DNA of 64,000 bases from an uncultured Dehalococcoidia bacterium (GCA_951812505.1 CATOSI010000005.1:62001-126000); one strand, 5' to 3'; positions 43,588 to 52,063 are shown, counted from the first letter of the stretch. Program-made: numbers and translations. The notes: generated by a model from the sequence alone, not told the origin.

Positions 43588-44633
43588 CGCGGATACACGG
43601 CGAATGGAATCGTCTTCACAGGGATCACTTTCACCTTCGAGCCCGCAGGCAACTTGGAAAATGAGCGCCTTCTCGACCTCACCGACTCCCCGGAGTCGAG
43701 AAGGACCTTCAGGATCACTTCGTCGCCTCTGAACTCACGCGATACCACAGTTCCTTGTCCGCGCTTATCGGCCACCAACTCCAGGTCATCGGGGTGTACC
43801 ATTAGGCTGACGGCCTGGCCAGGCGTGAGAGGTTCCGATGCGGCGCACTGCAGGACTCCAAGAGGAGTTTCAGCCCCGCCGTCCGGCCTTGCTGTCCCGG
43901 AGACGAAGTCGCAGGTTCCGGTAAGTCGAGCGATCTCTGATGTCGCCGGAAAGTGGTAGATCTGGTCGGGAGCGCCAATCTGGAGCAGTCTCCCATCCAC
44001 CATCACGCCTACCCTGTCCGCCATGGCGAACGCTTCTTCGCGGTCGTGCGTAACGAAAATCGCCGCGGTTCGCCGCGCTCGCAGAATTTCCTCGACTTCC
44101 GTCCTGAGCCTCTGGCGCATGGTCGAGTCCAGGTTGCTGAAGGGCTCATCCAGAAGGACCGCCGCGGGATTGGGCGCCAGTGTCCGCGCCAGGGCGACCC
44201 TCTGTTGCTGCCCGCCGGAGAGTTCATACGGATAGCGCGACTCGAATCCGGCGAGCCGCACAAGATCCAGTACCTCATCCACTCGCTCCACGCGCTCGCG
44301 TCCGTCCAGATCCTGCAATCCAAAGGCGATGTTGCGTTCCACCGTCATGTGGGGAAATAGCGCATATTCCTGCACGACCATGCCGATGCCGCGCCTGTTG
44401 GGAGGTACTAAACCTGACGCGCCCGACATTTCAGTACCCAGTATGTGGACCGAGCCGGATGTTGGCGACTCGAAACCAGCGATGAGTCGCAAGAGCGTGG
44501 TCTTGCCGCATCCGCTGGTTCCCAATATCGAGACTATTTCGCCCGGCCAGACATCGAGATCGGCAGAGTCAACCGCGAGAGTGTCACCGAAACGCTTGGT
44601 CAGTGCCCGGCCCCGGATTACCGGAGTTTCCAT
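43584..44633 (-). CDS. Fe3+-type ABC importer ATPase (FbpC-like)
   Basis: 349 residues. Walker A G-T-S-G-C-G-K-T-T at 38-46, signature L-S-G-G-Q-Q-Q at 138-144, Walker B V-L-L-D-E-P at 159-164 and the switch H-D-R-E-E-A-F are intact. A C-terminal TOBE-type regulatory domain (about 240-349) is present. It powers the permease encoded 4 bp upstream and lies last in the binding protein-permease-ATPase operon. Iron is inferred from similarity to FbpC/SfuC/FutC; other metals or anions cannot be excluded. Confidence 0.9.
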   Translation of the reverse strand: METPVIRGRALTKRFGDTLAVDSADLDVWPGEIVSILGTSGCGKTTLLRLIAGFESPTSGSVHILGTEMSGASGLVPPNRRGIGMVVQEYALFPHMTVERNIAFGLQDLDGRERVERVDEVLDLVRLAGFESRYPYELSGGQQQRVALARTLAPNPAAVLLDEPFSNLDSTMRQRLRTEVEEILRARRTAAIFVTHDREEAFAMADRVGVMVDGRLLQIGAPDQIYHFPATSEIARLTGTCDFVSGTARPDGGAETPLGVLQCAASEPLTPGQAVSLMVHPDDLELVADKRGQGTVVSREFRGDEVILKVLLDSGESVRSRRRSFSKLPAGSKVKVIPVKTIPFAVYPR

Positions 44634-44637
44634 GCCC

Positions 44638-46245
44638 TTATCTGCTTCGCTCCCTCAACATAAGTACCGCCATGGGTACCGATGAACTCAGAATGAGCAT
44701 CAGCGCGGGAGCGGCGGCCTGTGCGAAGAACGCTTCCGACGAGGCCGACCATACTGCGGTCGCCAGCGTCTTGAACCCCAGCGGACCGAGTATCAGCGTC
44801 GCGGGTAGTTCCTTCATCGTCACCAGGAAGACCAGCGCTCCCCCCATTAGCAGTCCGGGTCTCATAAGAGGCCCCGTAACAGAGAGCATAACACGTAACT
44901 GACCCTTACCGAGAATCCTGGCGGACTCCTCCAGTCGCGGACTTATCTGAACGATTGAGGAACGTACCGCGCCCAGCGCGGCGGGCAGGAAGAGCACGAC
45001 ATAGGCGAAAACCAGTAGCCAGACCGTCTGGTATAGAGGTGTGGCTACCCTGCTGCCAAAGAACACCAGTGCGAGAGCCACGACTATCCCGGGCAGCGCG
45101 TATCCGGTGTGGCTTATCTTATCGACCAATGTGGACAGATAACCCGGATGCCTTACGGAAAGCGCGGCAACTGGTATAGCTAGTAACGCGGCAACAACAG
45201 CGGCAAGAAAAGAGACTATTACCGCGTTTCGAGCGGCCTCCCAGAGTAGAAGCAGCGGCTCACCATGGGCTATGCCGTTTATCAGCCAGTACGCCAGGAC
45301 CGACGCCGGAAGTCCCAGTCCGGTGAGCACTACGGCCCACACGAAAATAAAGCACGGCCAGCGCATCCTGCCAAGTTTCAGAGTGGCCAATGAGCGTTCC
45401 GAGCCGGACGACGATCTGTAGTACCGGCGATTGCCGCGAGTAATGTTCTCCACCAGAAGAACGACCGCCGCCAGCGACACCAATCCCAGCGCGAGAACTG
45501 CCGCAATGGACCTGTCGAAAGTCCCTTGGTACTGCTGGTATATCGCCCAGGTAAAAGACTCGTAACGCATGAGAGAGACAGCGCCGAAGTCGCTTATCGT
45601 ATATAACGCAACGAGAAGCGCGCCCGCTGACATCGCTGGCCTGAGTTGAGGCAGGGTAAGCTTGAAGAATGCGCTCGCCGGACCGTGCCCGAGCAGACGC
45701 GCGGACTCATCTAGGCTCGGATCCATCCTCCGCAGAGCGGCTCTTACCGTTAGCAGCACATAGGGATAGCTGAGGAGTATTAGCGTGCCCGCGGCTCCGG
45801 GAAGTCCGTAGATTTCGGGCAGACGTGATACACCCAGGGGTTCCAGCATTCCCTGAACAAGACCGCGAGGACCGAGCGCCGATATCGCCAGGAACGCGCC
45901 TACGTATGTGGGTATGACCAGCGGCAGCGCAGTCAGGACGGACAGAAGACGACGCATGGGTACATCGGTCCGAGATGTCAGCCACGCGAGCGGGACCCCA
46001 AGCGCGAGCGTCCCGGCGACGACCACGATAACGAGCAGAGCAGATCGGCCAAGTATCTGGCCGGTGCGAAGCCTGAATAGCAGTTCCCATGCCTCAGACG
46101 AGGCTCCGGCGCTCCTGATAATGAGATACGCCAGAGGTAGAACCATGGCGGCGCCCACCAGTAAGGCGGGCGCCACCAAAACGGCCGAGGGGCGAGTTGC
46201 GCCCGAAGACCAAGCAAGGTTGGAGAGAGTTGACATCCTGAGCAC
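44638..46245 (-). CDS. ABC importer permease, double-domain FbpB-like
   Basis: 535 residues from GTG 46245 with GAGAGG upstream (ATG 46236 is an alternative). Two homologous halves each of about six helices carry the EAA-type cytoplasmic loops (S-A-R-L-L-G-H-G-P-A-S-A-F-F and S-A-R-I-L-G-K-G-Q-L), the fused arrangement typical of FbpB/SfuB ferric-iron permeases. Helix pairs such as L-V-I-P-T-Y-V-G-A-F-L-A also fit. It lies between the binding-protein and ATPase genes with gaps of 25 and 4 bp. Confidence 0.9.
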   Translation of the reverse strand: MLRMSTLSNLAWSSGATRPSAVLVAPALLVGAAMVLPLAYLIIRSAGASSEAWELLFRLRTGQILGRSALLVIVVVAGTLALGVPLAWLTSRTDVPMRRLLSVLTALPLVIPTYVGAFLAISALGPRGLVQGMLEPLGVSRLPEIYGLPGAAGTLILLSYPYVLLTVRAALRRMDPSLDESARLLGHGPASAFFKLTLPQLRPAMSAGALLVALYTISDFGAVSLMRYESFTWAIYQQYQGTFDRSIAAVLALGLVSLAAVVLLVENITRGNRRYYRSSSGSERSLATLKLGRMRWPCFIFVWAVVLTGLGLPASVLAYWLINGIAHGEPLLLLWEAARNAVIVSFLAAVVAALLAIPVAALSVRHPGYLSTLVDKISHTGYALPGIVVALALVFFGSRVATPLYQTVWLLVFAYVVLFLPAALGAVRSSIVQISPRLEESARILGKGQLRVMLSVTGPLMRPGLLMGGALVFLVTMKELPATLILGPLGFKTLATAVWSASSEAFFAQAAAPALMLILSSSVPMAVLMLRERSR

Positions 46246-46270
46246 TGGGACCTCTCACCCCTCGGCGAAA

Positions 46271-47584
46271 CTAGGGGACGACTCCGGTTTCTCTAAGCAG
46301 CGCGTCCGTCCCCTGGAGGTCCGAAAGCGTACTGAGGTCAATGTCGGGGCCATTGAGTGTATCTATTGGCGGAAGCAGGCGGTGTGTCTTTACGCCCTCG
46401 ACGAGGGGGTACTCAAATGTCTGGCCTGCGAAGTACTGCTGGGCAACCTTGGAGAGCATGAACCTTACGAACGCCTCAGCGTTGTCGCGATTTTCGCTCG
46501 TTCCGAGTATGCCTGCGCCGGCAACCATTACCAGGCTGTCCGGGCCGCCATTCTTCAGGAACAGGTTTCGAGCGGCAAACTCGTCGCCCTCTTCCTGAAT
46601 GAACCTGTGAAGATAGTAGTGATTGACCAGTCCGACCGCTACTTCGCCGGTGCCGGCGCCGGCCACGATGGGCGTGTTCTTAGGGAATACGCCCGGCTCG
46701 TTAGCCTGCATATCCATTAGCCACTGGCGAGTCTCATCCTCGCCCCACATTATGCGCATCGCCGTAACCATGGTGCGGAAAGAAGCATTTGTTGGAGGCC
46801 AGCCGATCATGCCCTTCCACTTCGGATCGGTCAGATCCTTCACGGATGTGGGCAGTTCATCTTCACTTACCAGTTCGGTACTGTAAACTATAACTCTGGC
46901 GCGACCCGAGATCCCTACCCAGGAACCGTCCGGCGACCGTGCCCACTCGGGGACCTTCAACACAACGTCGCTCGGCAGAGGCGTCAGCATTCCCGAAACC
47001 GCGCCGAGACCACCCGGGTCCTGGGCGAAGAACACGTCGGCAGGTGAGTTTGATCCCTCCTCCAGCAGAGTGGCCGCTATTTCGAATGTGCTGCCGTACT
47101 TGACTTGTACGTCAACGCCGGTGACTTCTCCGAACTGCTCTATGATAGGGCCGACTAGGGACTCGCTGCGTCCCGAATAGACAACCAGAGTTCCGGGATC
47201 TTCCATCATCATTTCAGTGGGACCCACCATTGCGGAATCGGCGACCTGCTTGGCGGCGACACTGGCTTCCTGGGCGGCAGAGGCGGCGGCCCTTGCCGCG
47301 GTCGCCGCATCCTTGGCAGCCAACTTTGCGTCTTCTGCTACGGTTACGGCGGTCGTGTCCTGGGCTGCCATGCTCGCCTGTGTAGCTGCATCGGCGGCGG
47401 CTTGAGCAGCCGCGGCCGCTTCCTGGGCCGCCTGATTTGCCTGATTCACGGCAGACGTGACACTCTCGTCAGTCTCCGACGACTGGCAGGCGACGACAGC
47501 CATAACTGCCACCGCCAGAGCTGCGATCAACAATAGAGACCTGAACACGCGCGAATTCAATAACGGCGTACTGCGCGAAGTCAT
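46271..47584 (-). CDS. Fe3+-type substrate-binding lipoprotein with Ala-rich coil
   Basis: 437 residues from ATG 47584, preceded by AGGAGG; longer in-frame starts lack a signal-sequence-like beginning. Residues 1-33 form a lipoprotein signal with the cleavage cysteine C33 (V-M-A-V-V-A-C). Residues ~42-120 are alanine-rich in a heptad-like A-A-x-x-A pattern without Pro or Gly, predicted to be one long helix or coiled coil. From ~130, L-V-V-Y-S-G-R-S-E, D-V-F-F-A-Q-D-P-G-G-L-G, W-V-G-I-S-G-R-A-R-V and P-T-N-A-S-F match the FbpA/FutA-type ferric-binding family. The coil probably works as a stalk or oligomerisation element. An operator-like palindrome sits at the promoter. Confidence 0.87.
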   Translation of the reverse strand: MTSRSTPLLNSRVFRSLLLIAALAVAVMAVVACQSSETDESVTSAVNQANQAAQEAAAAAQAAADAATQASMAAQDTTAVTVAEDAKLAAKDAATAARAAASAAQEASVAAKQVADSAMVGPTEMMMEDPGTLVVYSGRSESLVGPIIEQFGEVTGVDVQVKYGSTFEIAATLLEEGSNSPADVFFAQDPGGLGAVSGMLTPLPSDVVLKVPEWARSPDGSWVGISGRARVIVYSTELVSEDELPTSVKDLTDPKWKGMIGWPPTNASFRTMVTAMRIMWGEDETRQWLMDMQANEPGVFPKNTPIVAGAGTGEVAVGLVNHYYLHRFIQEEGDEFAARNLFLKNGGPDSLVMVAGAGILGTSENRDNAEAFVRFMLSKVAQQYFAGQTFEYPLVEGVKTHRLLPPIDTLNGPDIDLSTLSDLQGTDALLRETGVVP

Positions 47585-47632
47585 CCGACTAGTCCTCCTG
47601 AACCTTCGTGTATGCCTGTACGACATGGCTGA

Positions 47633-47648
47633 ATTAGTATGGACTAAT
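47633..47648. promoter_or_regulatory. Operator-like palindrome over importer -10
   Basis: ATTAGT-ATGG-ACTAAT, a perfect 6-bp inverted repeat overlapping the -10 box. Size, AT-rich arms and position recall operators of DtxR/MntR-type metal repressors, which would fit an iron importer; the regulator is not in the window. Confidence 0.5.
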
Positions 47649-47664
47649 GTAATGTCTGTGTCAA
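47636..47664 (-). promoter_or_regulatory. Iron-importer promoter
   Basis: Minus strand TTGACA (47664-47659) and CATACT (47641-47636) with a 17-bp spacer, upstream of the binding-protein gene. Confidence 0.6.
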
Positions 47665-47790
47665 CACTAATTTCATTGGCCTGTTGAGACTTATTGAGAA
47701 GATGTGTCAACTCTCAGTTCAGTAGAGCGGTCACGAATTATGTGAACCGGTTGCACCTCCGGCATACCCAGGGCCGTGTTGACATTTCTC

Positions 47791-47817
47791 GTCATTCCCG
47801 TGAAAACGGTAATCCAG
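47791..47817. repeat. REP-like hairpin repeat, copy 6
   Basis: GTCATTCCCGTGAAAACGGT then AATCCAG; one arm position is unpaired in this copy. Flanks match copy 4 on the left and the region after copy 2 on the right. Confidence 0.75.
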
Positions 47818-47888
47818 CACGCGGATGCTAACTTCACCCTTTCAACCGACCACCTTTGTAACGCTTCCGCAGACCTTCGCCGCCAGCC

Positions 47889-47916
47889 TTGCCGAGAAAA
47901 GCGATAGAGGTATAAT
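47889..47916 (+). promoter_or_regulatory. ETF gene promoter
   Basis: TTGCCG (47889-47894) and perfect TATAAT (47911-47916), 16-bp spacer, 65 bp before ATG 47981. Confidence 0.55.
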
Positions 47917-47980
47917 TGCTGCCACCAAACAAGACAATACTTACGCTCCCTTCAAACCTCAGTCGCCGAATGGATGCACA

Positions 47981-49819
47981 ATGAAAATCGCAGTCTGCAT
48001 AAAACAGGTCCCGGTAGTCTCGATGCTGCGTTTCGATAATGAAACGCGGCGAATGGTGCGCGACGGAGTTCCAAACGAGGTCAACCCGTATGATGTCCTG
48101 GGTATATCCCTCGCGGCCCGGCTAAAGGCCGAACACGACGCCGAAGTTGTCGTCATAACCATGGGACCGCCCCAGGCGTCTGAAGCGCTGGTACAGGCGA
48201 TGGCGATGGGCGCGGATCACGCGATTCATCTCAACGACAGAGCGTTCGCCGGTTCCGACACCCTCGCCACGGCGCGAGCGTTATCCATTGCCCTCGAACG
48301 CCAGGATTGCGACCTCATAATCTGCGGACGCAACAGCTCCGACTCTGAGACAGGTCAGGTGGGGCCGGAGATCGCCGAGATGCTCGGAATTCCTCAGATC
48401 ACAGCTGTCTCAAATCTGGAGGTTGCCCACGATGGCGATTCGCTCACCGCCATTCGCCTGAACGACGAAGGCCACGAGGAGATCGAGTGCGACTTTCCCG
48501 TCCTGATCAGCGTCACCGACGGGGTGGCCGAAGAGACTTACCCACGCCGCGAGGACATGGAGTCGGCCAGCAATAAACCTATACGGGAATTGACCGCTGC
48601 CGATCTTTCGGAGGACACATCGCAGTTTGGTGAAAGTGGGTCGCCGACCTGGGTGAACGACGTATTTTCGGTCGAATCGGGGCGGAGCGGAGTGGTTATC
48701 CGGGACGCGACACCCGAAGACGCAGTTTCGCAGATAATGGATCTACTCGACGAACGTAGGGTCTTTGACCGGGCGGCGGCATCCGAGCGGGCGGCTACCA
48801 AAAGAGGCCCAAGAACAGAGCGCGGCAATAATAATGGTCCCATTTGGGTCGCGGCCGAGCTTATGGGAGGCGGCATACGGCCTGTATCGCTGGAGCTTTT
48901 AGGCCGTGCGAGAGAGTTGGCCCCCATTCTCGGTACGACAGTCGAAGCCGTCCTTATCGGAAGCGCGGACGAATCGCACACACAAGAACTCACCGCCTAC
49001 GGCGCCGATACGGTCCACGTCGCCGATGCGCCTCTTCTCGCGCATTACGACACCGAGGCCCATGCCACGGTTCTTACAGAAACGATACAGGAACTCTCCC
49101 CTTACGCCGTGCTGCTGCCATCCACGACGAACGGGCGCGACCTTGCCGCGAGAGTTGCCGGTAGGCTCGAAATTGGCCTCACTGGGGACTGCGTGGGCAT
49201 AGAAATTGACGAGGAGGGCAGGCTTTCTCAGCTGAAACCCGCGTTCGGCGGAAGCATAGTTGCGCCTATCCTGTCCAGGACGCTACCCAACATGGCGACG
49301 ATCCGTGCCGGAATACTGTCAGCCTGCGAACCGGACTTTTCTATCGAGCCAGTCGTGAACACGCTGGAAACGTCTGAGCAGAATGTCAGCCGGGTCCGGG
49401 TACTCAATCGCGTTTCCGACGAATCCGCTGAGGGCGCCGAACTGGAACGCGCGGCCCGTGTCGTTTCCGTCGGAATGGGAATTGGCGGACCCGAGAACAT
49501 GGAACCGATTCGGGACTTGGCTGATGCGCTGGGAGCGTCCATCGGTACGACCAGGGACGTCGCGGACGCCGGATGGCTTCCCCGCCAGTATCAGATCGGG
49601 ATTTCCGGCAAGTCGGTCGCGCCCGAGCTCTACATCGCCGTCGCGCTGCGCGGGCCCTTCAATCACACCGTCGGCATTCAGCGGTCGGGCACGATAATAG
49701 CCATCAACAACAGCCCGCGTTCGCCCATATTCAGGGCCGCCGACTGTGGTATAGTTGGTGACTGGAGAGAGGTTGTTCCGGTTTTCACCAGCGCGATAAG
49801 GAAACGCTTGTCAGCATAG
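47981..49819 (+). CDS. Electron transfer flavoprotein, fused beta-alpha subunits
   Basis: 612 residues from ATG 47981, where the EtfB start M-K-I-A-V-C-I-K-Q-V-P begins; the ribosome site is weak. Residues 1-~260 are EtfB (A-E-V-V-V-I-T-M-G-P-P-Q-A, M-G-A-D-H-A-I-H-L, C-G-R-N-S-S-D-S-E-T-G-Q-V-G-P). Residues ~285-612 are EtfA, ending with the FAD domain (G-L-T-G-D-C-V-G-I, L-P-R-Q-Y-Q-I-G-I-S-G-K-S-V-A-P-E-L-Y, I-A-I-N-N-S-P-R-S-P-I-F). The two subunits are normally separate proteins. ETF carries electrons from acyl-CoA dehydrogenases and similar enzymes to a membrane oxidoreductase; the Fe-S protein at 1055 is a candidate. A CDGSH gene follows by 50 bp. Confidence 0.93.
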   Translation: MKIAVCIKQVPVVSMLRFDNETRRMVRDGVPNEVNPYDVLGISLAARLKAEHDAEVVVITMGPPQASEALVQAMAMGADHAIHLNDRAFAGSDTLATARALSIALERQDCDLIICGRNSSDSETGQVGPEIAEMLGIPQITAVSNLEVAHDGDSLTAIRLNDEGHEEIECDFPVLISVTDGVAEETYPRREDMESASNKPIRELTAADLSEDTSQFGESGSPTWVNDVFSVESGRSGVVIRDATPEDAVSQIMDLLDERRVFDRAAASERAATKRGPRTERGNNNGPIWVAAELMGGGIRPVSLELLGRARELAPILGTTVEAVLIGSADESHTQELTAYGADTVHVADAPLLAHYDTEAHATVLTETIQELSPYAVLLPSTTNGRDLAARVAGRLEIGLTGDCVGIEIDEEGRLSQLKPAFGGSIVAPILSRTLPNMATIRAGILSACEPDFSIEPVVNTLETSEQNVSRVRVLNRVSDESAEGAELERAARVVSVGMGIGGPENMEPIRDLADALGASIGTTRDVADAGWLPRQYQIGISGKSVAPELYIAVALRGPFNHTVGIQRSGTIIAINNSPRSPIFRAADCGIVGDWREVVPVFTSAIRKRLSA

Positions 49820-49869
49820 ACGAATCGGGAACGACATCCAGAGCACAGTATCAGCCCGGAGGTTTTACA

Positions 49870-50073
49870 ATGGCAGACGTAACAATCACCCCTCGTGCTA
49901 ACGGCCCATACATGATACAAGGCAGTTTCGAGGTCGTGGACGCCCAGGGAAACAAGTACAGTATTGATGATGAGTTCATCGCGCTGTGCCGTTGCGGACA
50001 CAGCGAGAACAAGCCCTTCTGCGACGGCGCACACCGCCCCGCCGGCTTCGAGGCCGACAGCGAAGCGCGCTAA
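49870..50073 (+). CDS. CDGSH-type [2Fe-2S] protein
   Basis: 67 residues with GGAGG before ATG 49870. C40-R-C42-G-H-S-E-N-K-P-F-C51-D-G-A-H55 is the complete 3Cys-1His CDGSH iron-sulfur motif. No membrane anchor is present, so it is a soluble electron-transfer or redox-sensing protein. Its position 50 bp after the fused ETF suggests a shared message and perhaps a role in ETF electron flow. A terminator hairpin follows 28 bp after the stop. Confidence 0.93.
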   Translation: MADVTITPRANGPYMIQGSFEVVDAQGNKYSIDDEFIALCRCGHSENKPFCDGAHRPAGFEADSEAR

Positions 50074-50101
50074 TTAAGCGATAGTACACTGTCCTGTAAG
50101 C

Positions 50102-50136
50102 CGGGGATGGCTCCACGATGGGCCGTCCCCGATTTT
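50102..50136 (+). terminator. Terminator after CDGSH gene
   Basis: CGGGGATGGC (50102-50111) pairs with GCCGTCCCCG (50122-50131), one G-T pair, followed by ATTTTCGTC. Confidence 0.8.
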
Positions 50137-50341
50137 CGTCTCGGACAAGGCGTTCAGTTTCCCAGAAGACTACACGTCCACATCCCCAATACGCCATAAT
50201 ACGAACATGAGAACTAATTGTGGAGCGTCTCCGACGATGATTCTGAACCTGGACATACATAAATGCTCAGTTATGCTGATCCAATATCAGAGGGGCAAAA
50301 AAATTTCCCCATAGCTAAACTCAGGTCATCTCAGGTGAATA

Positions 50342-50425
50342 ACAGGCGTTCCGAACGCCTGTGACGTCACCAGTTAGCTACCTGTCGCCACCTGTACAAT
50401 TATAAACTGCTATATATAAGACCGC
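50342..50425 (-). repeat. Phased CAGGTG-like hexamer array, locus C
   Basis: Plus-strand hexamers CGCCTG (50356), CACCAG (50368), TACCTG (50379) and CACCTG (50389) start 12, 11 and 10 bp apart. On the minus strand they follow TTATATATAG and GTTTATAATTG, the same order as at loci B and D. A 9-bp hairpin, ACAGGCGTT-CCG-AACGCCTGT (50342-50362), closes the array. Confidence 0.6.
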
Positions 50426-50486
50426 TGAAACTTAGACGCGATTGCCCTGCCAAATTCCCTTTGTAGCCTAATCGAAGTATTGCTGA

Positions 50487-50492
50487 TATAAT
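50487..50492 (+). promoter_or_regulatory. Candidate -10 box of coxS-like gene
   Basis: TGA-TATAAT at 50484-50492, 56 bp before ATG 50549; no good -35 box. Confidence 0.4.
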
Positions 50493-50548
50493 CCGCTTGC
50501 CTCGCAAGAGGCCATTCGCAAAATCCACGAAAAGCCGGAGGGTTTTAT

Positions 50549-51022
50549 ATGGGACGCGAGATTTCAATAACGGTCAATGGAACTACACATACTTCAGAAG
50601 TGGAGCCGCGCCTGTTGCTCGTCGAGTACCTGCGCGACATTCTGAATCTGACTGGGACACACGTCGGCTGCGACACCTCGAACTGCGGAGCGTGTACAGT
50701 GTCCCTGAACGGCTCAGCCATCAAGTCCTGCACGGTATTCGCGGTACAGGCGGACGGCGGGGAAGTAACGACGGTCGAGGGTCTGGCATCCGACGATGGC
50801 GATCTACACCCGATACAGGAAGGGTTCTGGGAGATGCACGGTCTTCAGTGCGGCTTCTGCACTCCGGGCATGATTATGTCCTCCTACGAGCTTCTTCAGA
50901 ATAACCCGAACCCGTCCGAAGCCGAGATTCGGCACGGAATCGCCGGTAACTTCTGCCGCTGCACCGGCTATCACAACATAGTCAAGGCGGTACAGTATGC
51001 GGCGGATAAGATGTCGTCCTAG
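50549..51022 (+). CDS. CoxS-type [2Fe-2S] subunit of a molybdenum hydroxylase
   Basis: 157 residues. The plant-ferredoxin-type cluster uses C41, C46, C49 and C61 ([10 protein letters not shown]); the second, helical-domain cluster uses C101, C104, C136 and C138 (Q-C-G-F-C-T-P-G and F-C-R-C-T-G-Y). This is the small subunit of xanthine dehydrogenase/CO dehydrogenase-family enzymes and passes electrons from the Mo site to FAD. The FAD subunit gene follows 83 bp downstream. No large molybdopterin subunit is found in the window. Confidence 0.95.
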   Translation: MGREISITVNGTTHTSEVEPRLLLVEYLRDILNLTGTHVGCDTSNCGACTVSLNGSAIKSCTVFAVQADGGEVTTVEGLASDDGDLHPIQEGFWEMHGLQCGFCTPGMIMSSYELLQNNPNPSEAEIRHGIAGNFCRCTGYHNIVKAVQYAADKMSS

Positions 51023-51105
51023 TACCGACGGCTCTCATGCAACACAGCCTATAACGCAAAGCTAGTCAGGGTCGGTTTCAACTCGACCAGGAGGCGAAAC
51101 TAGAG

Positions 51106-51972
51106 ATGGTAGCAGCAAAATTCGACTATCATGCGCCCTCCAGTGTGGCAGAGGCACTGGATCTCCTTAGTGGCAGTGAAGACGCCAAGATTCTCGCTGG
51201 CGGTCACAGCCTTATTCCCATGATGAAAACCGGGCTCGCCGCTCCAGGAACGCTGATAGATCTGGGCAAGACCGCAGGACTCAGCTACGTGAACGAGTCG
51301 GACGGGAGTCTCGCCATAGGCGCGATGACCACGTACAGCGAACTCGCCACCTCGGACGCCGTAGCTGCTAACGCCGCGGTTCTTGGAGAGGCTGCCGCCA
51401 GCGTCGCCGACCCGCAGGTGAGAAACATGGGCACCATCGGCGGCAGTCTGGCTCACGCCGATCCGGCCGGCGACCTTCCCGCTGTGGCCATCGCACTCGA
51501 CGCGCAGTTGGTCGCAACATCCAGCAGAGGAGATCGCGTCATATCGGCGGACGACTTCTTTATCGACCTATTCACGACTGCCCTCGCGCCCGACGAAATC
51601 CTTACAGAAATTCGCGTGCCTGCGCTTGGCTCCAACACAGGAGCCGCTTACGCAAAGATGGCCAACAAGGCGTCCCACTATGCAATCGTGGGTGTGGCGG
51701 CCGTCGTATCGGTTGACGACAGCGGCAACTGCACTTCGGCACGCATCGGAGTGACCGGAGCGGGCGCAAGCGCGTCTCGTGCCGGGGAATCCGAAAGCAG
51801 GCTGGCGGGAAGTTCCCTGGACGACGCGGCCATATTCAGCGCAGCCGGACACGCCTCCGACGGAATCGAACTCAACGAGGACATCCACGCCTCCGCCGAG
51901 TACCGCGAACACCTGACAAAGGTATTCGCCCTGCGAGCCATTCGCTCGGCCGTAGAACGCGCAACCGGCTAG
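51106..51972 (+). CDS. CoxM-type FAD-binding subunit of a molybdenum hydroxylase
   Basis: 288 residues with AGGAGG upstream. F-D-Y-H-A-P-S-S-V-A-E-A, I-L-A-G-G-H-S-L-I-P-M-M (FAD pyrophosphate loop), R-N-M-G-T-I-G-G-S-L-A-H-A-D-P-A-G-D-L-P and the C-terminal CO-dehydrogenase flavoprotein domain are intact. It receives electrons from the [2Fe-2S] subunit encoded just upstream. A perfect 28-bp palindromic terminator follows, so the catalytic subunit is not part of this transcript. Confidence 0.94.
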   Translation: MVAAKFDYHAPSSVAEALDLLSGSEDAKILAGGHSLIPMMKTGLAAPGTLIDLGKTAGLSYVNESDGSLAIGAMTTYSELATSDAVAANAAVLGEAAASVADPQVRNMGTIGGSLAHADPAGDLPAVAIALDAQLVATSSRGDRVISADDFFIDLFTTALAPDEILTEIRVPALGSNTGAAYAKMANKASHYAIVGVAAVVSVDDSGNCTSARIGVTGAGASASRAGESESRLAGSSLDDAAIFSAAGHASDGIELNEDIHASAEYREHLTKVFALRAIRSAVERATG

Positions 51973-52000
51973 AATCGCAGAACAAGTCCATGAAAGAGAC

Positions 52001-52028
52001 GAAGGGGGCGACCGCGGTCGCCCCCTTC
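52001..52028. terminator. 28-bp perfect palindrome, bidirectional terminator
   Basis: GAAGGGGGCGACCG (52001-52014) followed directly by its exact reverse complement (52015-52028), between the converging coxM-like and aminotransferase genes. Confidence 0.8.
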
Positions 52029-52063
52029 GCATTCAGGACGGCAATTGGATCCTGACGAATAGC

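Larger units (their letters stand above)
47585..47980. other. 396-bp divergent regulatory region
   Basis: Between the iron-importer operon (minus) and the ETF gene (plus). Holds the importer promoter/operator (47633-47664), a REP-like copy (47791-47817), a block shared with 25133-25190 and the ETF promoter (47889-47916). The in-frame extension of the ETF ORF through this region is non-coding in character. Confidence 0.6.
50074..50548. other. 475-bp non-coding region before coxS-like gene
   Basis: Holds the CDGSH terminator (50102-50136), a phased hexamer array (50342-50425) that includes a 9-bp perfect hairpin, and a -10 box at 50487-50492. No supported gene is present. Confidence 0.6.

Noticed and set aside
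47825..47980. N-terminal extension of the ETF protein
   Set aside because: EtfB homology begins at M-K-I-A-V-C at 47981; the upstream in-frame codons cover repeat and promoter sequence.
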